DNA of 64,000 bases, from the NCBI GenBank assembly GCA_018806915.1, contig JAGKQI010000105.1, forward strand, positions 1,736,001 through 1,800,000, written 5' to 3'. The first letter of the stretch is position 1. Each line of letters starts with the position of its first letter. This document shows positions 51,271 through 62,036 of the stretch, piece after piece. The translations under genes and the position numbers were made by a program. Below the pieces are notes generated by a model. The model saw only the letters and a program-made list of their open reading frames with translations, was not told where the DNA came from and searched no databases. This DNA comes from Phytophthora colocasiae. Taxonomy: Eukaryota > Oomycota > Peronosporomycetes > Peronosporales > Peronosporaceae.

Positions 51271-53904
51271 TTAAACTCGTGGATGGTCGTCCCCAGCTTG
51301 CATTGCCTGGAACCTTGCACGCGCCCGAGCTCCTTGATTGAATTCATACAGTAGGGCACCGCAACTAAGTTGTGACACAGGTAACCATTCGGGTTCATCA
51401 TATCCCTTCCACTTGACCAAGTATTCCCGATTGCGTTTGGACGTCCGAGTGCGTTTCGACCACCGGAGATCCAGAATCTTCTCAACTTCATACTCGTCGT
51501 TTCCGGCATCCGGAGTCCAACTGTCTTCTGGAAGCAGGGCGGCATCAAAATCATCGTCATCGTCGACGTCGATCTCCACAATGGGGCGTTTCGGGAATAG
51601 GGCACGTGGCTTCAGGCGACTAATATGTACCCAAGGGTTGACACGGTACCCCGTGCCCTCGACTTTGAGCTTCACCCGGAAGTCGTCGTGCACCTCGTCG
51701 ATCCGGAAGGGGCCGTGCCACAGGTGGGCCAGCTTCCTGCTCAACCCAGTCTGGACTTTTGAAATGTACAGCCATACGGAGTCACCCTCTGCGAATCCGG
51801 ACTTCAGACGGTCAGAAAGCTCCCTCCACTTCTGCGTCTGGATTTCGGACCGATGTCGCTTGGCCTTCTTCTGGAGATCTTCTGCAAACGCCACTGCGTA
51901 ACTGTAGTCCCGTTGCATCTTTCGTCGCCACTCGTAAGCTGACTTCTCTGGAACGCTTGCGGGTTTTGGACCCAGCCTGGTCGAAATGGTATTCTGGGCA
52001 TCCCAGCCGTGGACCAGGTAGAACGGGGTTTCTAGACGTGTCGCGTCGAAAGATGTGTTCAGAGCGAACATGAGCCTCTCGACATGGTCGTCCCAGTCAC
52101 TCTGGTCAGCTTCCATGATGTACGCCCGGATGCTCCGGACGACCGTCTGGACGGATCGCTCCTGCTGCCCGTTGGCTTGCGGACGGAACCCAAGTGTCGC
52201 CCTCTGGAGGCTCCCTAGTAGATTCCGGAAGCACTCGAAGACCGCGCTCATGAATCTGGGATCTTGATCGTGCCTGATCATAGAGCTTGATCCGAACCTC
52301 TGGAATACCACTTGTTCGTAGACTTCCGCGACTTCCTGAGCAGTTGTTGAACTCATCGGCTTGCACATGACGTATCCAGAAAACATATCTTGAAAAAGAA
52401 GTAGGAAAGTGTTTCCGCGAGCGGATTTTGGAAGATGCGTCACAAAGTCCATCGATACCACTTCGAACGGGCATGACGGCTCGATGTTTCCGGGTGACGG
52501 CCCAGGGTTAGGAGGTCGTCCCTTTCCGGAAGCACAATCCACGCATTCCTTGACGTGTCGTTCCACGTCAGCATACATACCAGGCCAGTAGTATTCCGCG
52601 AGGGGTTTTTCATGCGTCCTCCGGATACCCTGATGGCCGCCCTGAAAATCTTCATGAGCATAATGCAGCATATCGGAACGCAAGGATTCCGGAACGACCA
52701 GCCTGAGATCTCCCAGGAAATCCCGAGGGCGCTTCTGGGTGACAGTCGTCATCCGGAACAGAATGGCTCTGGAATCCAGAGTGAACAGATCCGCTACTTT
52801 GGCAATTTTCCGGAGTCGTCTACGCGAGAACTTCTCAAAGTCACCTTTCAGGAATGCCTTGAGTTCCGACAGGTATTCATCAGCATCTTGATGTACCTTG
52901 ATACGTCTCCACCTTTCAGCTTGAAGTTCGAGTGGTCCCATCGGAGGTAAGTCAGGGTTTCCGGATTCCGGATGTCCCGCCTCGGTAATGACTGCCATAA
53001 CTCGAGCGGCTTCAGGCAAGGGGGCAGATTCCGGACTAAGCATGGCCTGGTCATCCGGACCGTTGTCTTCCGGAGTCTGAATCCCCGGACAATGTTCATC
53101 CGGAATCCCAGACTTCATAAGCATTTCAGGGATTTTGGACACCAGTTCTAGATGTCTCAAGTCACCTTCATCCGTGACAGCCCACGATTCGCCCAACGCA
53201 AGTGTCTTGGACGTCAAGTAGTCGGCGGCCTGATTATAGTCTCGCTTGAGATGCACAAACCTGATCTTCCGGAATCCAGATTTCAGAACCTCGGCCTGCG
53301 CTAAGTGTTTCTGCAGGTGTGGCTGGTTACAGTTGATCAATCCTTGAACTTGCTGAATCACGATTCTGGAATCGCCGACAACCACTAGTTCCTCGATGTT
53401 TTTTCCGGATGCCATGGTCATCCCTTTCAAGAGGCCATGGTATTCCGCATCATTCACGGTGACGTCATCCAGAAAAAAGCCTCGGGCTTCCAGAATCTTC
53501 CACCCGGGTAGTTTCCAGAGTACGCAACCGCAGCTGCCTTTCCGGGTTGACGTCTTCGCAGCACCGTCGAAACTCAAGACGACACCTCCATAGTCCGACT
53601 CGAGCATCTCGATGCTCATCACGGGGGGTTTCCGGATCCGTCCCTTCATGGGGATCAAGGATTCCGAAATCTTATCCAGATGTTCTGTCGGAGTGATCCC
53701 AGCACCCATAATAGCAGCCAGTCCATCTTCGTCCTTTTGGACCTTTCGGATGTCCAGATCCCAATGTGACAATGCGAGTCCCCAGGGTACACACCTTCCG
53801 TCCGCAGACTTTGAATTGATGACACACTTCAAGACAGAATATCGGATATACACTATCAGCTGGGATTGCTCGATCAGCGTCCGGAATACCTGGAGTACCC
53901 TCAA
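51271..53904 (-). CDS. pol: E5 Pol: second RNase H, integrase, chromodomain
   Basis: 877 uninterrupted codons. After the end of the RT-linked RNase H comes a complete second RNase H of the RNase HI/archaeal type (about residues 100-240): LSFDGAAKTS, NDAEYHGLLKGM, VVGDSRIVIQQV and YNQAADYLTSK, giving all four acidic residues. Integrase follows: HEDFQGGHQG...CVDCASG, SMDFVTHLP, HDQDPRFM and NGQQERSVQ, complete DDE. Then the C-terminal barrel (HLWHGPFRIDEVH, VNPWVHISRLKPR) and a chromodomain (YEVEKILDLRWSKRT, YLVKWKGYDEPEWLP). No lesion here, but it is separated from RT by a frameshift near 53930. Extra RNase H domains are known in plant and oomycete gypsy elements. Confidence 0.87.
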   Translation of the reverse strand: MRVLQVFRTLIEQSQLIVYIRYSVLKCVINSKSADGRCVPWGLALSHWDLDIRKVQKDEDGLAAIMGAGITPTEHLDKISESLIPMKGRIRKPPVMSIEMLESDYGGVVLSFDGAAKTSTRKGSCGCVLWKLPGWKILEARGFFLDDVTVNDAEYHGLLKGMTMASGKNIEELVVVGDSRIVIQQVQGLINCNQPHLQKHLAQAEVLKSGFRKIRFVHLKRDYNQAADYLTSKTLALGESWAVTDEGDLRHLELVSKIPEMLMKSGIPDEHCPGIQTPEDNGPDDQAMLSPESAPLPEAARVMAVITEAGHPESGNPDLPPMGPLELQAERWRRIKVHQDADEYLSELKAFLKGDFEKFSRRRLRKIAKVADLFTLDSRAILFRMTTVTQKRPRDFLGDLRLVVPESLRSDMLHYAHEDFQGGHQGIRRTHEKPLAEYYWPGMYADVERHVKECVDCASGKGRPPNPGPSPGNIEPSCPFEVVSMDFVTHLPKSARGNTFLLLFQDMFSGYVMCKPMSSTTAQEVAEVYEQVVFQRFGSSSMIRHDQDPRFMSAVFECFRNLLGSLQRATLGFRPQANGQQERSVQTVVRSIRAYIMEADQSDWDDHVERLMFALNTSFDATRLETPFYLVHGWDAQNTISTRLGPKPASVPEKSAYEWRRKMQRDYSYAVAFAEDLQKKAKRHRSEIQTQKWRELSDRLKSGFAEGDSVWLYISKVQTGLSRKLAHLWHGPFRIDEVHDDFRVKLKVEGTGYRVNPWVHISRLKPRALFPKRPIVEIDVDDDDDFDAALLPEDSWTPDAGNDEYEVEKILDLRWSKRTRTSKRNREYLVKWKGYDEPEWLPVSQLSCGALLYEFNQGARARARFQAMQAGDDHPRV

Positions 53905-53929
53905 GATGGCAATAACTTCCTTTTCCGCG

Positions 53930-55210
53930 AATATGGTACCGGATTTCGGACTCGTTCAGGACACGGCCGGTATATCGAACCGGGTGTATGACTCCGTCGT
54001 ATTCCTGACCCAGGACGGCACAAGCTGCCCATGCGTTCGCATGTAGGATGATAACGAAGGGCCGATTCCGGTCCGAATGCCGCAATAGGGGGGTCGAGAC
54101 GATCTTGTGCTTCAGGATTCCAAAAGCTTCCTTCGCCTGGTCCAGATTCCTTCCTGCCCGAATTTGCTCGTCCGTAAGCTCGTACAGCACCGCAGCGATG
54201 ACTGGGAAGTCCTCAATGAACTTATGGTAATAGTTCAGGCTTCCAAGAAAAGACTGTATCCCTTTCAGGGAATCCGGAAACGGGAGATCCAGAACTCCTT
54301 TCGCGATCTTCGGGGTTGCCCGGATTCCTTCTGCGCTAATCTCGTGGGACAGATATGGGATGCTCAGTTTTCCAAATTCGCTCTTCGGAAGACTTACTGA
54401 AATGTTCCAGTACCGAAGTCGAAATAACAGGGCATTCAGATCCTCACATAACTGGTCCCAAGTGGGTGCACCATGAGCGATGCCATCAGTGTACGAGCTA
54501 CGACCCAGGACCGGACTCATCTGCGAAGGAGCTGGAATATTCCTCTGGAACACTGTCATAGTGTCGGAAAGAATCGGGACCTGACTTCCGGAATCCGGAT
54601 CTCCAGATTCCGTTAACTTCAAGAATTCCAAGACTTCTGGATCCACTTCAGCTTCTTCTTCCGGAGACAATCGTACAAATCCCCACAAGCAGTTATTGAT
54701 TACCGCTTGATAAACCAACGGTGCATTCTTTAATCCAAACGGCATCCGGATCCACTGAAAGTGCCCAAAAGGGCAAACAAAAGCTGATATCAATTTGGCG
54801 CGTTCAGACATCCGGATCGCCCAGAATCCACTTGCCATATCCAGACTCATGAACCACATTGCATGCTCGAAGCCAATCAAGAGGTCATCAATCAGAGGTA
54901 GCGGATAGTTGGATAACACAATAAAACCATTAACCACTCGGTAGTCGATACACATCCGGATGTCCACACCGTTCTTTTTCAGGACGATGACGATTGGAGA
55001 GGCCCATGGCGATTCCGAATGCTCAATCAATCCAGTTTCCAGAAGCTTTTTCAAAAGTTCATACATACACTTTGACCGCCAAATGAGGTGCTATCGATCG
55101 TGGGCGTTGGGCGACAGGTTTAGCTATCCCGACATCCAGATCACAGACCACACCTCTCGCAGGGGTAGGTGCTGCATTACCGTCGCCCAGAAAGATACTG
55201 CGATGGCGCT
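53930..55210 (-). pseudogene. pol: E5 Pol, reverse transcriptase and first RNase H
   Basis: RT with SPWASPIVIVLKKNGVDIRM, SLDMASGFWAIRM and MPFGLKNAPLVYQ, then the same roughly 50-residue extra palm segment as E4. The catalytic motif reads SSYTDGIAHG, where E4 has SSYIDDIAHG: the second essential Asp is Gly, so RT is dead. Thumb and RNase H (RPFVIILHANAWAACAVLG) follow. One extra base near 53930 (RYHIRGKG for RYHIAEKE) shifts the frame before the next domains. Upstream, near 55070-55210, a further frame change separates RT from its lead-in. Confidence 0.85.
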
Positions 55211-55774
55211 TCAGGATTCCACGAAGTTTCTGCAGGTCTTTCCAGATTCTCCGACATCAGCCTTCCCAATGTCGCATTTTGGACTCAACTCATGTACTTC
55301 CGGAAGCATAACCAACTGATCCTTCAACTGAGACAGCATGTCACTTCCCTCGTGGACGTACACAGCCGGCTCCAGATTCAACTCTTCCGCATTCAGGTGC
55401 ATACATCGGACGAACTTCGTTTCCAGCTTCCGGATGGCCTTGTTCCTCATATCCGCCTTAGATGAGATTCCATGATGGATGCTTCCGGATCCCTCTTCCT
55501 TATCAGGCGATCCTTCTGGTTTCCAATCACTCGGCACGTCCTCAATCGCATCGAAAAATACTTCTTCCTCCGAGTCATCTGGGGTCCGGATTTCCGGGTT
55601 CGTTAGGGATTCATCTCGACAGGGACTTTCTTCACCCGAATATTCTCGAGTCTTCGTCGCCTCCGGCGGTCCTTCCCAAATCTCCTCCAAAACTTCACTA
55701 ATCGTGTGGAGTCCGTTTGGATTCCTGACGTCTGGATGTACGGCATCTGGATCCGAGACGGATTTTGGATTCAA
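55211..55774 (-). pseudogene. pol: E5 Pol, PR-RT linker
   Basis: An acidic linker (SDPDAVHPDVRNPNG, DSEEEVFFDAIEDVP) then the conserved block KFVRCMHLNAEELNLEPAVY, YVHEGSDMLSQLKDQLVMLP, matching the E4 linker (YERCMNVSSEELDLE; REGTELLAQLRDQLVMLPE). It runs out of frame at 55211 before the RT N-terminus. Confidence 0.7.
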
Positions 55775-55965
55775 ACGGGTCTTGTAAATATACCATGTGA
55801 ATTCCAGAACCTCCTCTAGGTGGCCTTGTTAGTAACTTCTTCGGTCATGGGTATTCTGGCTTCCGGACGCTAGGAGGTTGGGATGCCTGAATCGCTTGAA
55901 GATATCTTCGTTGGCGAAGATGTTCCTGACGAGAGTCCGTGTTCTCATGAATCAGGACTTCCCAT

Positions 55966-56898
55966 TCACGATACCTCCGGAGTCCAGATCGCACGAATCT
56001 TCCAAAAGGATAGCATCCGAATTCCACAATCTGGGCGACGGGAGTGTTCGTGCCTATCCAAACATCTTTTTTCGGAAATGTTGACGACCTTCACCGCGAC
56101 TGCCCAAGACTTTACACCATATATTAGCTGGGTCACCCAGCGATCACCTCGTCCAGCCCAGACTACTTCACGTTGCGGATTACTTTGGCCATAATTGATC
56201 CGGATGACCGCTTGTTCCCATGGCCCCAAATAGAGGGTTTCCGGAGGCCGGACTTCCAGACGCAATCCTTTGCGTTGTTGATCGAAAGTTCTTCCTGAAA
56301 GCATGACGTTTTCTTCGTCCGGAAGTTGCACCAATCCTTCACGAATACACAGTCGTACTCCAGCAGAGTACATGAAGTCCATTCCCAGCAACACGTCAAC
56401 ACCTTCTCCGATGTTGGCCACCCAGAGTTCCAGAACGTAAACTACATTCAGACCCAGGGTGACTTTAACTTCGGTTCGGGCAGCGATGTACGTCGGGACA
56501 CCTCCTAGTCCAGATACCCGGAGCTGCTTCCGGAAGTCCAACTTGAGCTTGAGCCTACGCGCAAGATCCAAACTCAGCATACTCACCGACGCTCCGGAAT
56601 CCAAAAGGATATCCGTCCGAACATTATTCACTGCACCATGCACCATTGCAACCCGTTTAGACGTCTCCGATCGGTGTTCTTCCCACCATCCGTAACTCTC
56701 TCCGGGTTTCAGTCTGAATTCCACCGGGGTGTCGTCCAAGTTGTCCGGATTCCAATCATCGTCCAGAACTCCAGAATCACTATCTGGAGAAAGTTCGCAT
56801 CCGGAATCCGGAACTTGAGAGTCGTCATCTTGGGTTATAGTCATGCATTGATGGTTAACTTGTTGTCTCTTCAACGCTGGACCAACGTACACTAACAC
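55966..56898 (-). pseudogene. pol: E5 protease
   Basis: Retropepsin with DILLDSGASVSMLSLDLARR and DVLLGMDFMYSAG, then the conserved PQREVVWAGRGDRWVTQLIY block shared with E4. There is no ATG; the frame is open from the gag stop, in the +1 phase relative to gag. It is frameshifted near 56060 (NISEKRCLDRHEHSRR), so the C-terminal part is lost. Confidence 0.8.
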
Positions 56899-56953
56899 AC
56901 ATAATTTTGGGGGTTTCTTGAGCCCGGCGCGTTCTGGATCCCCATCCGGCTTC

Positions 56954-58765
56954 TTAGTTTAACTGCTGTTCCCCAGAATCTGTGTCAGGATCCAGAAGTT
57001 TCTTCCGGATGGCGGTTGGTACTTCCAAAGTTCCTTGTCGGATAAGTTTTTCCAGATCTTGGATTGCCTCATGTTTTCCACAGTGTCCCTCGTGACACTT
57101 CCCACAGTAATCACACTGCCGCATCCGGCAGAATCGTACCGGATGACCCTTCCGATGACAGCGTTCACACTCGATGTCTGCCCAGCAGTCTTCCTTGACA
57201 TGTCCAAAGTTTCTGCAGTTTTCACAGTACCGAGCGGAATAATTGGGATTCCGGAAACCTTGGCGTCTGGAATCCTGTTGCTCCGGATGTCTTCTGGAAT
57301 CTGGACGATCCGTTGAAGATTGTGGCCTCCAGCCTCCTTCTTGAAGAATCTTGTAGACTGCTTCCGAAAGATTTTCCATGTTAGGGAATCTGGATTCCGG
57401 ATCATCGGACCTGCCCGTCGAGGGTTCTGGAGCCATCTTTTCTTCTTCATCTTCAAACGTCACATGGCGGTCTTCTTCATCCGAATCGTCTTCACTTTTG
57501 GCCAGATATGCTCGTCCCGAACGCTTCATCCGGAACTTGTCTCGAGGGACGTTGTCCGCTCTGAAATCCCGCTTCGGAGGAGGGGTGTCGTAGTCGTCTT
57601 CCAGAGTCAGATCTTCATGCTGCTTCAGGACGTACTCGACATCTTTCAAACTCCGAAGGCGTTGACCTTGAAGGGTCGTCCGGAGTCGGGAATCCGAAAG
57701 CTTCTTAGTGAATGCCTTCAGATGCTGCTCCCGGTACTTGGATGACCCGTCAATCCGGATGCCAGCTCTATCCGCCACCTTGTTCAGACGGTAATAGAAT
57801 TCCAAAGGTGTCTCAGACTTCTTCTGGAACATCGTGTAGTATCTCTCGGCATCTGTGGTCTTCGCCTTACAGTAGCGTTCCTTGAATGCCTTCAGAAAGT
57901 CCTTCCACTTCCTCCGGACTTTCGGACTCAGGTTGGCTCGCCAGTTCCGGACTGCCGGGGATAACTTCAGCTTCATCTCATAAATCTTCACATTATCCGC
58001 CCAGCCACCTTGCACCGACATGCTCTGGAATCTCTCCAGCCAACGCATCCGGGTGGCCAAAGGCGCCTTCTCATCGAAGTCTTCCAGAGTACTCGCATTG
58101 ACAAATGGCTTGAACATATATGTTGTTGTCCCGCCCGTCGTCTTAGTCGTCACTCCAGAGGCCTTGTCCTCAATGAAGCTACTGTCTGAGCTTCCAGAAT
58201 CATCACTCGACCCACTTGAGTCGAAGCTTGAGTCAGATGAACTTGGATCGTCGGACAGTATTCGCTTTCGGGATGTCGCCTTCCGGATACGTTTGGACGA
58301 TGAGCTTAGCCTCCTCGAGTCGGTTCTTCTGGACGCGCTCTTTCTGGCAGTATCCTCCGACGAGCGCTTCCGAACATCTCGACCCCTGCTTTCAGATGCA
58401 CTCTTCTTCCTTGTCGTCGATTCCTTCTTCACCACTAGAGTCTGAGGCGTTGATGTCTTGGACACTTGTGCCCTAGGCGCTTTAGAATCAAGAGTGACGA
58501 CTTGAAGAGCTGCTGCAAGCTGTGCAGCAAAGGCTTCGTCCGGGTTCCGAACAGCTGTTTTCCGGGAATCCAAATCAGATACGTTTGGGGATGGGCCACT
58601 GGATACTGGGTGCAAAGTTGCTGGATCACAATGGATTATACTCAAATAAGTACAGTCGGCGATATTGATGCACAGTTCACAGTTCTCTGGCCCCGTGCTC
58701 ACCAATCCAAAGCAATCCGATAATTCCAAAGTATCGTCAACAGCCCTAATTAGCCTCGCAAGCAA
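56954..58765 (-). pseudogene. gag: E5 Gag (5' truncated)
   Basis: About 600 codons without an ATG start. A Ser/Arg-rich disordered part, the Gag core (TTTYMFKPFVNASTLEDF, KWKDFLKAFKERYCKAKT, SETPLEFYYRLNKVADRAG) and three zinc knuckles (CENCRNFGHVKEDC, CERCHRKGHPVRFC, CDYCGKCHEGHC), ending GEQQLN-stop at 56954 with the GTTAAACTAA boundary also seen in E4. The first 40-50 codons may belong to the MULE 3' region rather than to Gag. Confidence 0.8.
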
Positions 58766-58944
58766 CCGAGAAATGATCCTGTGAGTTGTTTACAAAACTG
58801 ACTGTGATAAATATACTTCTTCGCGCTACAGTATTATACGTTTTAATGGAGTACACGTACAACAGCGACATACTAAGCTTCCTCTGGTTTGCCCAATTCT
58901 CCGAATTAAATATCGTATTAACCCTTTGACAATAACTGTCGGAT

Positions 58945-59055
58945 TTAATCATTTGCAATAAAATAAAAATTTGTGTTGACTATTTTTATTTTGGTCAACA
59001 CATATGATTTTTTGGTACCTCGAGCTCCGTAACCTCGAGCTCCATAGATTTTCCC
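58945..59055 (-). repeat. MULE right terminal inverted repeat
   Basis: 111 bp, inverse match to 43979-44090, with C/G differences such as GGTACC for GGTCCC. The 9-bp duplication ATCTGTCAT follows at 59056-59064. Confidence 0.92.
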
Positions 59056-59064
59056 ATCTGTCAT

Positions 59065-59550
59065 ACATCATGTGCTCGTGTTTTACAATCAGACATACGT
59101 GTCCACCTCATATATTCCTATCTACATGCGTGCACGGTGCACTGCACGTGTACTCGTGTCCTAATATTGGCACTGCGTTCAACGTCGCATCCTTCCGATA
59201 ATAACGTATTCCAATACATGTACATCACCGATTCATAGTAAGCATGTCCTAAGCTTTAGGATTCAATTTATGTATAAAAATTGAGCGGGGATAGCTCCGT
59301 GTCATGCTATAATTAACTAATTCACTCATCTTATATCGTGATCTAAAAGCTCTAGGACTCACTTGTACGCAGCTACCAGGTACTGCCTTCTCGCTCTTCC
59401 GTGCAGCCCAAAACACGCTTTCAAACCACCTTCGCTGCGCTCGGCAGCAACTAATTGGTTAAAAATATTTAAAACATTTAATTGGCTAAAATCGATATGG
59501 TGATCCGTATGACGGACAGACGGACACCATGCTCTCCTCATTTCTTAGAA
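59065..59550. other. Spacer between MULE and Helitron, no gene
   Basis: No credible ORF. Includes GTGCACGGTGCACTGCACGTG-like palindromic sequence (59124-59150) and a GACGGACAGACGGACA stretch near 59512 that has a counterpart (GACGGACGGACGGACAG) near 62262 on the other side of the Helitron remnant. Confidence 0.4.
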
Positions 59551-62036
59551 CTAGCGCTCTGGGCGCCCGCTACGCAGGCGCGTGGGCATGGTTGGTCCCA
59601 GTAGTTTAGTTTGGGTTAATAAAGACCAGTGAATTTAAAAATATTACATGGTTCAAGGATTTTACACATGAAAAACACAAAGAAATTTTATTGATATGAA
59701 ATGATGCACTTAGAAATCGAAGATCTCCCGACAGACAATGTTCTTGGTGTGTATGTTCCCGTCTTCGTCGATAGATTCCGGGTCCACAGCTATCTTGATC
59801 GCCTTCCGTGAAGTCACCCTCGACAACGCTACATACAGCTGTCCATGCGCGAACACAGGGGACTCGAGGTAGATCCCCACGTGATGAATATACTGTCCTT
59901 GGGCCTTGTTGATCGTCATCGCAAAAGCCGGAACCACAGGAAACTGTTTTCGCCGAAGCTTGAACGGGAACTCCTTGTCGTCATATCCATTGTAGAAGAT
60001 GATGCGCGGAATGAATACGCGCTTTCCCTTGAACGACCCAGACATAATCGTAGCTTCAATGCTTCGCTCACGCAGTGACACGACTCGAAGTCGTGTTCCG
60101 TTACACAACCCTGCGTCGCTGTTCAGGTTGCGAATCATAATGATCGGAGTTCCAACTTTCAATACGATTCGGTGTGGCGGAATACCAGAGAAATTCAGAG
60201 AGTTCAAGAACTCTGGCTCAAACATGTTTGGATCCGAAACACCTTTCAGACTGTCAACAGAGAGGTACTCTTTTGTTTCTCCTGATAGACGTTCCGAGAC
60301 CATGTCGTTAATTCGTCTCACACTTGCGTTCGTTGGTGCCAAAATGGCTCGTTCAACGAAGTAGTCATCCGGAAGATTGTCGTCGCCAACACCAGGATAC
60401 ACTGCATCAATAAGCGCATTGACGTTGCGCTTTCGCCTGTTCTCATCCGGATCATCCACATCTCGATAAGCAGATGTTTCCATTGGCGGTAGAAGATTGA
60501 AGTTTGGAGGAGTTTCCATGTCTTCGTTCTCTTTGGTTTCTTCGTCATCCCATCGATCATCCCCTCGTGTGCCTGGTATAATGCACATGTCGAGGGGAAG
60601 GCATATGTCGTTCTCACTGATGTCGGAGTTCACTGGATATCGACCCTCCCCAATCTGAAGCAAGAAGTCGAAAACTCTGCCAATTCAGCGGCGCTTGCTG
60701 GGTCCGGAGCCGTCTGAACACGCATATTCTCAGTCAGACGCACTTGACGTAAATGGCTCCACAGTGGGGAAGCCTTGAAGCAAGCCTCCAGTGTTTCTGG
60801 CCGAGTAGCATCCTTCAAGACAGGCAGGATCTGTCGATGGTCTCCACTGAAAACCATGACCTTGCCTCCGAATGGCTCCAACTCGTTCTTCATAATATCC
60901 TGGAACGACCGATCCACAGCTTCGAAGCACCCTCGATGCATCATAGGAGCTTCGTCCCAGATGCCTTGCGGATCCGTTCTGCCTTCTGGCTCTGCCAAGA
61001 CAGACTACATGTCGAAAACTCGGACAGTTTAAGCGGAATCCGAAATATAGAATGCGCCGTGTGTGTCCCTGTCAACAATGTCGCTGCGATTCCACTGGAA
61101 GCCACTGCTATTGCCACCTTTCATGACATGAGCAAGTGTCTGCTCCAGCAGGAACGATGTACCAGTTCCACCCGGGCCGTCCACAAAGAACAGCTTCTGT
61201 CCACCGACTGGGTGGTGTACAGCTTCGATGACTTGGTCAAAAATGTCTTTCTGGTTCTGGTTCATCTGATCCGCAAGCGTCGCAGTTCTCTTGAGGTCGT
61301 CCGGTTCGTATGCTTCTACCTCCTGTGTGACGATATCCATAGGATCCGCAGACTGGCGCGCGACTTCGTCAGAAACGTCGCTGTACGTTTCGAGACCAGG
61401 AAGTCCATACATACGCAGCATTTTTCCGTTCGAAATCAGATAGTCCGCCAGCCACATCAGGCACATATACTCAGCCATGCGCAGGCTGACTTCCTCGTCA
61501 CGGCTAATGTTGTTTAGTGCGTCTCTTTCCTGGATGGATCCGAAAAAGCCTACTGACAAATCCTTCTTAAACCGATCCCACAGAGCATAAGCATGGTCTG
61601 GTAGCGAGTACACCGAAATGATTCCCAGAAGTTGGCGCAAACCGGAAGGCATCTTAAACGAAACTGCCTCCGCTAAGCATTCTTCCCACTCTTGATCATT
61701 CTCCAAGTACCTAGCAGCCAGTGCTGTGTCGTGAAAGGTATCGTACACCACTCCATTCACTGTGCGAATATCTTCGAATGATTGGGGTGATCGCCGATGG
61801 CACAGTAGAAGTCGAAGGTAAAACCGCTCTGGGTCTTGTGGCGAGACGTGCACCAATCTACCCAGCGAAGCAACGTATCTTCCGTACGGTTCCCGAACGA
61901 TCATCCCACATGTACTTCACCGGCACATCCTTGTACAACAAATTAGGGGTCCCTTCTGGGTCTTGCATACACAGGTTGAAAAACGCAGTTAACCGGACCA
62001 AATTCTGGTCGTCGTCATTCGATTAATTTCGAGATC
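59551..62036 (-). mobile_element. Helitron remnant (3' part)
   Basis: A PIF1-type helicase gene of the kind fused to Helitron Rep proteins. On the minus strand, about 155 bp after the helicase stop, the sequence ends CTAG (59551-59554) next to a host T. A 5-bp-stem hairpin (GCGCC/GGCGC, 59563-59581) lies 8 bp before it, fitting a Helitron 3' terminus. The Rep half and the 5' TC end are missing beyond about 62036. Confidence 0.6.
59710..62036 (-). pseudogene. Helitron PIF1-like helicase, broken
   Basis: In reading order: LTAFFNLCMQDPEGTPNLLY (about 62000), HVSPQDPERFYLRLLLCH, ATP-binding loop VDGPGGTGTSFLLEQ (about 61165; the invariant Lys is Thr), a frameshift near 61085, Walker B IWDEAPMMHRG and motif III SGDHRQILPVLKD (60960-60830), another frameshift near 60640, then ILAPTNASVRRIN, GTRLRVVSL, FAMTINKAQGQ and HGQLYVALSRVTS to the stop at 59710. 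Such helicases drive rolling-circle transposition in the nucleus. At least three lesions plus the Walker A change show a dead copy. Confidence 0.85.

Larger units (their letters stand above)
46277..58765 (-). mobile_element. Ty3/gypsy retrotransposon E5, related to E4, 5' truncated
   Basis: On the minus strand: gag with three knuckles, protease, RT, two RNase H domains, integrase, chromodomain, convergent antisense ORF and the 3' LTR (46277 to about 47746). The left edge TGTGGCGAAGTGGGTGAA matches the end of the E4 LTR (minus strand). No 5' LTR, and no ATG for gag; the right edge is uncertain (58610-58765). Protein identity to E4 is clear across gag, pol and aORF but DNA differs throughout. 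Frameshifts and a ruined RT active site make it defective. Confidence 0.85.
43979..59055 (+). mobile_element. Mutator-like DNA transposon (MULE) carrying a MITE and E5
   Basis: Terminal inverted repeats of about 112 bp (43979-44090 and 58945-59055) start GGGAAAATCTATGGAGCTCG and are almost identical. Perfect 9-bp target duplications ATCTGTCAT flank them (43970-43978, 59056-59064), the length typical of Mutator elements. Inside lie a 494-bp MITE, a broken MULE transposase cut at 46276 by gypsy E5, and about 180-300 bp of MULE 3' sequence before the right repeat. The transposase C-terminus and the 5' end of E5 are missing, so a deletion followed the E5 insertion. Confidence 0.9.
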
